A DNA stretch of 35,855 nucleotides from Thiorhodococcus mannitoliphagus. Lineage in GTDB: Bacteria > Pseudomonadota > Gammaproteobacteria > Chromatiales > Chromatiaceae. The position numbers were made by a program, and so were the translations under genes. The stretch spans positions 1 to 35,855 of the forward strand of contig NZ_JAAIJR010000052.1 of the NCBI RefSeq assembly GCF_010915725.1, given 5' to 3'. This document shows, piece after piece, positions 30,046-35,855 of this stretch (position 1 is the stretch's first letter; every line of letters starts with the position of its first letter). A model generated the notes under the pieces. It saw nothing but the letters and a program-made list of their open reading frames with translations, did not search any database and was not told where the DNA came from.

Positions 30046-30918
30046 TTAATAGACGAGCGTTGATCCAGGCACCAGGATTTCGAAGACTTCGAGGATCTGG
30101 AGATTGATCGCTCCCGGCAGATCGATCAGCGCGTCCGGCTCCATACCTAGTCGCTCGGCGAGTTTGCACAACGCCTCGCAGTTATCTTCGGTAGGTACGA
30201 CGGAGTCCGCAAGCACTGCTACTTGGACGATCTGCGCGATTCGCGCCGCAGCGTGCAGGATTTCTGCCTCGATGCGATGCTCTGCCGCCTTAGCGGGATC
30301 GAGATGATGCGCGACGGGGCTCCAGATCGACTCGGGGAAATCCCAGTGCTTGAGCAGTTCGGCACCAAGGTCGGCATAATCGAAGCCGAACACGCGCTGC
30401 TCCGCCTTGTCGACCGCGAGTCCGTCCTGCTCGACCAGTCGCAAGACTTCGGCATACGCGTCCGCGCACTGGGTGAAGAAAATCAATTTACCCAAACTGT
30501 GCAGCAGGCCGGCGAGAAAGAGACGTTCGCCGTCGTGTGGTCCGCAATGTCCGGCAAGATGACGCACGGCGATGGCGCATGCGATGCCATGCAGCCAAAA
30601 TCGCTCCATGTCTACCTGCTGGCGCGACAAGCCCTTGAACATGTCCACTGTACAGGTAGCGATGACCAGTTCGCGCAGGGCGCGGTAGCCAATCAGGCCA
30701 ATTGCCTGCGATACCGTCGCCACTGGCTGTGGGCGTGCATAGAGTGCGCTGTTGACTAAGCGCAGCAGACGTGCAGACAATCCCGGGTCGCAGATGATCA
30801 CCTCTGCGAGATCGCTGGGTCGCGTTGCTGGCTCATCAATCAATCGATTCAGCCGTAACGCCACGTCAGGAAAAGACAACAGGGTGTCGGTCTGATTAAC
30901 GAGCGCCTCAGGAGTCAT
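30046..30918 (-). CDS. HDOD domain protein
   Basis: 290 aa, almost entirely an HDOD domain (DPGLSARLLRLVNSALY, then AIGLIGYRALRELV, then LFLAGLLHSLGKLIF). HDOD domains are relatives of HD-type phosphohydrolases that have usually lost the metal site; here the HD position reads HS (LLHSLGK), consistent with a non-enzymatic signalling role. No receiver, GGDEF or EAL domain is attached. Family members are often linked to cyclic-di-GMP, stress or motility control. The gene is isolated and flanked on both sides by repeats and mobile-element remains. Confidence 0.88.
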   Translation of the reverse strand: MTPEALVNQTDTLLSFPDVALRLNRLIDEPATRPSDLAEVIICDPGLSARLLRLVNSALYARPQPVATVSQAIGLIGYRALRELVIATCTVDMFKGLSRQQVDMERFWLHGIACAIAVRHLAGHCGPHDGERLFLAGLLHSLGKLIFFTQCADAYAEVLRLVEQDGLAVDKAEQRVFGFDYADLGAELLKHWDFPESIWSPVAHHLDPAKAAEHRIEAEILHAAARIAQIVQVAVLADSVVPTEDNCEALCKLAERLGMEPDALIDLPGAINLQILEVFEILVPGSTLVY

Positions 30919-31261
30919 TGTCGTTGAGTGCTCCGTCGTATGGCTATTAGTACCCTAGGCCCTAAACATACTGTTGGCGCCACCATGCCGCAATGTCGCT
31001 TGCGATCGCAGCGCGCTGCGCTCAATGGGCCAGGGTCGCGGGTTTCATCGAAAGTGCGCAGAATCCCTGTCGACTGTGCTTGGCGGCAAAGCCCCGCGTC
31101 CTTCACCAGCACGACATCGGGTGTACCGACCCTAGGTCGTGTCGGCAACACTGACGATAACAGAGCCGTGAGCGTCAGGGGTAGTGTTTTCTCCGGAGGC
31201 CAGGACGGATTTGTCCTGCCTGAGAAACCTCGGGTAAACATGAAGTTCCACGCTGCGCTGT
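30919..31261. other. 343-base intergenic stretch, nothing recognised
   Basis: It lies between the HDOD start and the IS1634-type remnant. Overlapping open frames of about 117-122 codons exist on both strands, but neither shows a known motif. The part nearest 31261 may hold more of the decayed transposon. The HDOD promoter should be near 30930-30970 on the minus strand. Confidence 0.35.
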
Positions 31262-31810
31262 GTTGCATCCGTCCTTCGCACGCTCAAGAGCGCTGATCTG
31301 CAGATTCGTCCGCTCGACCATCGCAGCGAGGTGGGTGCGCACGCGATCCTTTTCTCGTGCATGCTCGCCGACCACGTCAAGTGGCACATGAGCGAGGCGT
31401 GGTGGGCGTTCCTGTTCGTTGATGAGGATCAGGCGCGCCTGGCCGAGCGCGACCCGGTGGCGCCGGCGACGCGCTCCGAGACCGCCTTCGAAAAGGCGGC
31501 CAGCAAGCAGCTCGCTGATGGCTCGCCGGCCCATAGTTTTCGCACTCTATTGCACGAACTCAGCGCCATTGAACGAACTCAGCACCATGGTGCGCACCAG
31601 CTGTCGGCGGTCACTATGCCATCTCCGGAGACGAGATCTTCCAGATCGGGTAGTGCCCTTATCTATAGGATGATAGCTTTATTAAACCATTGATTTGAAA
31701 GCGTATAATTTCTCGCCATCCTATAGATTGTGGCACTACCCCAGATCGATACCACGCCCAACGTCAAGCAGGCTCAAGCGCTCGATCTGATCCAGCAAAT
31801 CCGCCTGTAG
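31262..31810 (+). pseudogene. IS1634-type transposase, C-terminal remnant split by a MITE
   Basis: The readable part begins near VLRTLKSADLQIRPLDHR (about 31271-31324), continues with ILFSCMLADHVKWHM and DPVAPATRSETAF, and reaches AHSFRTLLHEL, the order seen at the end of IS1634-family DDE transposases. Frame is lost around 31560-31600. The final residues reappear in another frame as TTPNVKQAQALDLIQQ, ending at TAG 31808-31810, with a 92-bp MITE inserted just before them. The N-terminal two thirds and the first catalytic residues are missing, so this is dead. The family name is from motif memory. Confidence 0.7.
31649..31740. repeat. 92-bp MITE nested in the IS1634 remnant, with 8-bp target-site duplication
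   Basis: GGTAGTGCC at 31649-31657 and GGCACTACC at 31732-31740 are perfect inverted ends; the similarity runs about 22 bases inward (ATCTATAGGATG against CATCCTATAGAT). The 8-base sequence CCAGATCG is duplicated on both sides (31641-31648 and 31741-31748). The interior is AT-rich, unlike the neighbourhood. Removing the element and one target copy restores a continuous reading of the transposase tail. Confidence 0.9.
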
Positions 31811-32013
31811 CTAGACGCATGCCCCAAGATTCTCTCGAAACGTTAGCAGGATCAATTGCATAACGCTTCGCATCGGCTGGAACTTCGGCTTAGACCTCTG
31901 CGCTTCGGACAATGCTTGTCGCAGTCGGGGCGAATGAATTCGCCTCTACAGATCCTGCGAGTATTGCCTTTCCCGCAAATCGCCGGATGCCTCTCGGATG
32001 ATGCCTTTGCCGG
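31811..32013. other. Short gap with a palindrome also found behind the HPP gene
   Basis: No gene is seen. A 6-base-pair palindrome, GGCGAATGAATTCGCC, lies at 31928-31943. Its reverse complement forms the core of a repeat at 34247-34264, so both are probably pieces of one dispersed repeat family. Confidence 0.5.
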
Positions 32014-32751
32014 TCAGTCGGACGACCAGAACCAGTCCGCGACCAGTAAGCCCGCCATCGCCCAGAGCGAGTAGCGCAGGAGGCGCCTGTAGGTGTCTAG
32101 GTGAAGCCGCCGACGCACGCGGATTCCGAGCCAAAGGGCAGTCAGCACCGCTGGCAGGATCAACAGGCTCAGCTTGAGCGTGGCCAGATCGAAGGCCCCG
32201 TTGGTGGCGAACCCGATGATCTGCCCGGTCTTGCTGGTGACGAAGCTGAGGTTGAAGGCCGCGACCATGAGGGTTGGATGCATTCTGGTGTAGAGCGCGA
32301 AGATCACCAGAACCGGCGCAAAGATGTTGACGACGCCCGCCAGCAGTCCGAGCAAGAGGCCCAGGAGTGCCAGGACCCAGGGTGGCGCCCGCCGCTCGCG
32401 CTCGGCGCGATGGAAGCGGTCCGTGATGAGATAGGCGACGAGGACGAGCGCGAGCAGCAGGCGAAAGGGCTCGGGGTCGACGGAGAGCAGGACCTGGGTG
32501 CCGACGAAACTGCCGACGATGGTGAAGGTGGGAATCGGCCAGAAGATCCGCAGCGCTTCACGCCAGTGACGCTCCGAGAAGATGCTCGCCAGGTTGATGC
32601 TGACGGTTGGGATGAGCGTCAGCAGAATGGCCGCGCGCATGTCCATGAAGAGCGCCAGCAGCGGGGTAGCGACCATGGGGAACCCGAAGCCGAAGGCGCC
32701 GTGGACGAAGGCGGCGAGCAGAAGAATGGGCAGGAAGGTCAGATCGGGCAT
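32014..32751 (-). CDS. TauE/SafE-family sulfite/organosulfonate exporter
   Basis: 245 aa with about eight hydrophobic helices and the two repeated family halves (FVHGAFGFGFPMVATPLLAL near the N-terminus and GLLAGVVNIFAPVLVIFAL near the middle). Members export sulfite, sulfoacetate or other small organic anions. A role in sulfur metabolism would suit a sulfur-oxidising host, but no sulfur gene is adjacent, so the substrate remains open. It is divergent from the CBS gene with a gap of about 270 bases. Confidence 0.88.
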   Translation of the reverse strand: MPDLTFLPILLLAAFVHGAFGFGFPMVATPLLALFMDMRAAILLTLIPTVSINLASIFSERHWREALRIFWPIPTFTIVGSFVGTQVLLSVDPEPFRLLLALVLVAYLITDRFHRAERERRAPPWVLALLGLLLGLLAGVVNIFAPVLVIFALYTRMHPTLMVAAFNLSFVTSKTGQIIGFATNGAFDLATLKLSLLILPAVLTALWLGIRVRRRLHLDTYRRLLRYSLWAMAGLLVADWFWSSD

Positions 32752-33025
32752 GTCCGGCTGAGTGATGGCATGGTCGAGGCGGGAGCTGGGATGGCGGCCC
32801 TCATCCTACGCGCACTGGATGGAGGTGTGCAGCAGGCTCCGGACCCTTGTGCTCAGTGGGGTCGGGCTGTCTGCGTGGTTTGGCTGAATCTGGGCAGGGG
32901 GCTATATTCGAGAGATGATCGAGGAATCGCCGGCGACGGCGGTGTCGACTCGGCGTCAAGGCGTCACCATGGCCGGGTACTCCCGGCGGCGGCTGACCTT
33001 CAGCGGCTACGGAGGCCTGCAGGCG

Positions 33026-33670
33026 ATGAAAGATGATCTCGAGCCCAAGGGGCGAGCGGCGGTCTCTCAGACAGCTGCGGATGCCAATGTCTCAACCGAT
33101 GTCGAGCTGTCCGACGACGATATCTTGGAGGCCATGCGGCGGATTCCGGGCTACCTCGATATCACGACGGCCGATTTCCGCGCGGTCTATGAACTTGCGC
33201 ACGCCCAGGCGATCGATCGCTTCCTCGAGCGGCTGCGCGCCGCTGACCTCATGCGCGCGGACATCCAGCCATTGAGTCCGGACCTCCAGCTCATCGACGC
33301 GGCTCGGCGCTTCGTCGCACAGGATCTCAAGAGCCTGCCGGTCGTCGATGCCGACGGTCGCGTCCTCGCCATGCTGACGGAGACGGACGTCTTGCGGGCG
33401 CTCGGTGCGCGAAGCCTGCTGGCGCTCCTGCTCCAGGATGTCGATCGAGAGGCGACCGCGCTGAAGCGGATTCTGCATCGTCCGGTCGCGGAGCTGATGA
33501 CGACCCCCGTCGTCACCGTGCCTGAGGCGGCCGGTTTTCGCACTATCGTAGACGCCTTCCGCCGGCATTCGGGGCGCACCATGCCGGTGGTCGACGGCCA
33601 GTTGCGGCTGACCGGATTGCTCCTGCGCAAGGACTTTCTCGCTGCTTGCCACCTGGGTGACCTGCCATGA
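33026..33670 (+). CDS. Tandem CBS-domain protein
   Basis: About 214 aa from ATG 33026. After a helical lead (DILEAMRRIPGYLDITTADF) two CBS domains follow: the first around ADIQPLSPDLQLIDAA to TETDVLRAL, the second around VAELMTTPVVTVPEAA to LLLRKDFLAA. CBS pairs bind adenosyl nucleotides and control attached or partner proteins. Here the partner is probably the HPP membrane protein, whose start overlaps this stop (ATGA, 33667-33670); in other bacteria HPP and CBS are often fused in one chain. I prefer ATG 33026 (GGAGG at 33011-33015). An ATG at 32915 would add 37 residues of low-complexity appearance. Confidence 0.85.
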   Translation: MKDDLEPKGRAAVSQTAADANVSTDVELSDDDILEAMRRIPGYLDITTADFRAVYELAHAQAIDRFLERLRAADLMRADIQPLSPDLQLIDAARRFVAQDLKSLPVVDADGRVLAMLTETDVLRALGARSLLALLLQDVDREATALKRILHRPVAELMTTPVVTVPEAAGFRTIVDAFRRHSGRTMPVVDGQLRLTGLLLRKDFLAACHLGDLP

Positions 33671-34215
33671 GCATCCCGCGCTACCTGAGCAAGATGCGCG
33701 GTACCACGCGCGGCAGTCCGCCTCGGGTCAGCAATGCGGAGGTGATTTGGTCCTGGGTCGGCGCCGCGCTCGGCATGGGTGCCGTGGCCTGGCTGAATCA
33801 GCACTTCCTCACGGGCAGCGACTTTAGCTTGATGATGGGCTCGCTCGGCGCCTCGGCGGTGCTGCTCTATGGGGCTCCGCGCAGTCCGCTGGCCCAGCCG
33901 CGCAATCTGGTGGGTGGGCATCTGATCTCGGCCCTGATCGGTGTGACCTGCTGGCAGTGGCTGCACCAGGATCCCTGGCTCGCCCAGGCGCTCGCCGTCT
34001 CGACCGCGATCGCGCTCATGCACCTCACCAAGACCCTGCATCCGCCCGGCGGCGCGACGGCGCTGATCGCGGTGATCGGCTCAGAGCAGGTGCACGCGAG
34101 CGGCTATTTTTTCGCCCTGATTCCGGCAGCGCTCTCCCCGCTGATCCTCTTGGTCGTCGCTCTGCTGGTCAACAATATCCCCAATACACGTCGCTATCCG
34201 GAGTTTTGGTTTTAG
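33667..34215 (+). CDS. HPP-family integral membrane protein
   Basis: 182 aa with four or five hydrophobic helices. The defining motif LHPPGGATALIAVIG is present around 127-141. HPP proteins have been linked to nitrite uptake in plastids and cyanobacteria, but most bacterial members are uncharacterised. Translation is coupled to the CBS gene by a four-base overlap, implying a two-subunit transporter with nucleotide-sensing control. The stop codon TAG (34213-34215) abuts a MITE-like repeat. Confidence 0.88.
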   Translation: MSIPRYLSKMRGTTRGSPPRVSNAEVIWSWVGAALGMGAVAWLNQHFLTGSDFSLMMGSLGASAVLLYGAPRSPLAQPRNLVGGHLISALIGVTCWQWLHQDPWLAQALAVSTAIALMHLTKTLHPPGGATALIAVIGSEQVHASGYFFALIPAALSPLILLVVALLVNNIPNTRRYPEFWF

Positions 34216-34318
34216 CGGCTGTCTGAATATTGCAATCGCCCGAGCTGGGCGAATTCATTCGCCCTCCCGCCAGCGCCAAGGGCGACTAAAGTCGCCCCGA
34301 GGTTTTTCAGACAGCCTC
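34215..34318. repeat. MITE-like hairpin element behind the HPP gene
   Basis: Inverted ends GGCTGTCTGAA (34217-34227) and TTCAGACAGCC (34306-34316) are exact; one flanking base pair each side also matches past a mismatch. Two internal hairpins are seen: GGGCGAA/TTCGCCC (34247-34264) and GGGCGACT/AGTCGCCC (34280-34297), the latter followed within 10 bases by TTTTT. TTA on each flank may be a 3-bp target duplication. It lies between convergent genes and could serve as a transcription terminator. Confidence 0.75.
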
Positions 34319-34440
34319 TTAGCGCGAGGGTGGTTCGGGCTCGCGATAAAGGCTCCTATCAAAGCAGGCTGATCTCGCGCTTGCTCTGTCGTCGGGCTTG
34401 AACTTCAGTGCCGCCGCCGTTCGGCTTGAGGCGTCTCGGT

Positions 34441-35517
34441 CTACCTCGGCACCTTGACCACGCGCCCGCTGAAGCAGCTCTGGCTGCTCGCGGAGACGGA
34501 GTTCCGAGGCGCGGATTGGATCAGGCTCGCCAGGTCTGCGGGATCGCCGATGTCACCCTTGAGGCTGATCCAGAGTTCGGTGATGACGTTCTCACCCGTG
34601 ATCTTCGCGCAGCGCATCTGGATACGCTCTCCCGCGCCGTGTCCGAAGGCATCGTTGAAGCTGTCTTCGATCTCCGTGCGCGTCAGGATGCCATCCAGGT
34701 GCGCGACGAAGAGGTCGCGGATCGGCGACGCGTTCAAGGCATCCAAGAGCGCCATGGACTCGGTGAAGTACTCGTCCGGCGTGGCGCCGGCGTCCGGCCC
34801 CGTCTTGTCGTCTTCGTAGCAAGCGCCGTGCTTCGGCCACTCGTGCAGATGCAGCCCGGACTGGACGCCCGGCATGCGCACCCTGAGCCGCTCCATGACC
34901 ACAGGTGACAGCTCGAGACTGGTGTCGCGGGCCTGGCTGAAGGAGCACTCGATCGGGGATCCGCGATCGCAGTAGCAGGGGAAGATGGCCGCGTCATCAA
35001 GGTCGTCCGGCCAGAGCCCGTGGAGCGAGAAGTGGGTCGCGTCGTAACGGTCCGAGGTCTGCGAGCGGCATTCTGGCTTGCCTTGGCCGGCGGCGGTGGC
35101 GCAGAAACCCGGCTGCCAGCTGGCGGCCAGCAGGTATTCGAGGCTCTCCGGCGCGAGCGCACCGGACGTCGCGGGAGGTGCGCCGCCATCTTCGGGGAGG
35201 CTGCCCGGGCTGCTCACGAGGCTGGCACCAGGCGCCAAGGCTCCGCAGCTCATGGACACCCAGCGGGCCTCGGTGACCGGGGCGCCCGGAACCTGGATCT
35301 GATAGTGGGTGCCTGGCGTGGCGTTGCGAGCGATGACGTCATAGGCGTGGCGGACCTGGAGCCGGACGTTGCCTGGATTGTCGCCGTCCTTCTTCTTGGT
35401 CGCCTCGCAAGCGGACAAGGCGATGAAGTAGCCGTCGAGGTTGACTTGCTGAGCTTGCGCGGGCACCGCGCAGAAGGCTACGTAGAGGGCGGCGGTGAAG
35501 AGCGAAAGGTGTTTCAT
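34441..35517 (-). CDS. Secreted ribonuclease T2-family protein
   Basis: 358 aa from ATG 35517, preceded by AGGAGG at a good distance. A signal peptide (MKHLSLFTAALYVAFCAVPA, likely cut after residue 22) indicates export to the periplasm or beyond. Both catalytic blocks of RNase T2 are intact: CAS-1 HFSLHGLWP with H166 and CAS-2 HLHEWPKHGACY with E226 and H230. Numerous cysteines suit disulfide bonds. Between the signal and the T2 domain lie about 100 extra residues (27-125), including a Gly/Pro/Ala-rich linker, which are not part of the catalytic fold. Expected activity is unspecific RNA cleavage through 2',3'-cyclic phosphates, for nutrient scavenging or defence. It is convergent with the HPP gene. 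Confidence 0.92.
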   Translation of the reverse strand: MKHLSLFTAALYVAFCAVPAQAQQVNLDGYFIALSACEATKKKDGDNPGNVRLQVRHAYDVIARNATPGTHYQIQVPGAPVTEARWVSMSCGALAPGASLVSSPGSLPEDGGAPPATSGALAPESLEYLLAASWQPGFCATAAGQGKPECRSQTSDRYDATHFSLHGLWPDDLDDAAIFPCYCDRGSPIECSFSQARDTSLELSPVVMERLRVRMPGVQSGLHLHEWPKHGACYEDDKTGPDAGATPDEYFTESMALLDALNASPIRDLFVAHLDGILTRTEIEDSFNDAFGHGAGERIQMRCAKITGENVITELWISLKGDIGDPADLASLIQSAPRNSVSASSQSCFSGRVVKVPR

Positions 35518-35754
35518 GGCAGGCCTCCTGGCACTTGCTCGAATTGAAGCGTCGTCCTGTCCGGATGGGCGCAGACCCTTCTCGATAGGCGCAAAGCCTC
35601 TAGTTTGCCTCGCGGGCTGGTGCGCTGTCGCGGAGAAATCTTGGAGCGCTGGTCGCTCGCTACGCCGTTCTGGGGCGCCGGTCAATTGGAACAATGCCGG
35701 CCCGGATGTCGCCATCGGCTTCGAGGGCGCACCCGGGCATCAAACGTCCGGTGA
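35518..35754. other. Gap between RNase T2 start and the right-edge repeats; no gene seen
   Basis: It should contain the promoter of the RNase T2 gene on the minus strand. Short open frames on the plus strand (for example 35495-35836) run into the repeats and have no recognisable domain. Confidence 0.4.
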
Positions 35755-35855
35755 GTATTCCGGCCGAATCCGGACACCTATTCCGATCCAAACCGGACAC
35801 CAATCCGACGTCAAAGCGGACAGCATTCCGAGCTGAAAGCGGACACTGATCCGAC
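35755..35855. mobile_element. Tandem 23-bp repeats at the right edge, probable end of an IS21-like element
   Basis: Four consecutive 23-base units (35755-35777, 35778-35800, 35801-35823, 35824-35846) and the beginning of a fifth share the pattern ATTCCG-N7-8-CGGACA. Multiple short repeats of this kind form the ends of IS21-family insertion sequences, where they bind the IstA transposase; the assignment is from pattern memory. The transposase genes would lie beyond the window. Confidence 0.6.

Overview
This window looks like a GC-rich gammaproteobacterial chromosome, and my best guess is the order Chromatiales (purple sulfur bacteria and relatives). The guess rests on the conserved block mnmG-rsmG-parA-parB-atpIBEFHAGDC, the AtpE and AtpD protein sequences, and the number of small palindromic repeats. 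It is an inference from recognised protein families; no database search was possible.

Layout. (1) 1-5.7 kb: a bifunctional acetyltransferase/nitrilase-like amidohydrolase on the minus strand, then on the plus strand a quinone-oxidoreductase-type dehydrogenase, a YfcE-like metallophosphoesterase, a TtcA-like tRNA thiolase and a DUF58 protein. (2) 5.7-10.1 kb: an accessory patch with a decayed reverse transcriptase of the diversity-generating-retroelement type that ends in a MutS domain-I-like module, a PIN toxin with an AF2212-like antitoxin, an Rpn-family PD-(D/E)XK nuclease, a tyrosine-recombinase remnant and a 170-bp MITE. (3) 10.1-16.7 kb: a hybrid sensor kinase, convergent with a three-gene operon moxR-DUF58-transglutaminase (TgpA-like). 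(4) 16.8-28.4 kb: mnmG and rsmG (tRNA and rRNA modification), parA and parB (chromosome partitioning), and the full nine-gene F1Fo ATP synthase operon with a near-consensus sigma-70 promoter and a strong intrinsic terminator. (5) 28.6-35.9 kb: an O-acyltransferase, an HDOD protein, an IS1634-type transposase remnant carrying a nested MITE, a TauE/SafE exporter, a CBS protein with an HPP membrane protein, a secreted RNase T2, and what look like terminal repeats of an IS21-like element at the right edge.

Most genes are ordinary housekeeping or widely distributed families. I see no clear undescribed system. What stands out is (a) the reverse transcriptase fused to a MutS-I-like domain, here apparently a pseudogene, and (b) at least six unrelated MITE-like inverted-repeat elements. 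Two of these have clear target-site duplications (9 bp behind atpC, 8 bp inside the IS1634 remnant). Three sit directly at the stop codon of a gene, and one lies inside the predicted N-terminal coding region of a DUF58 gene.
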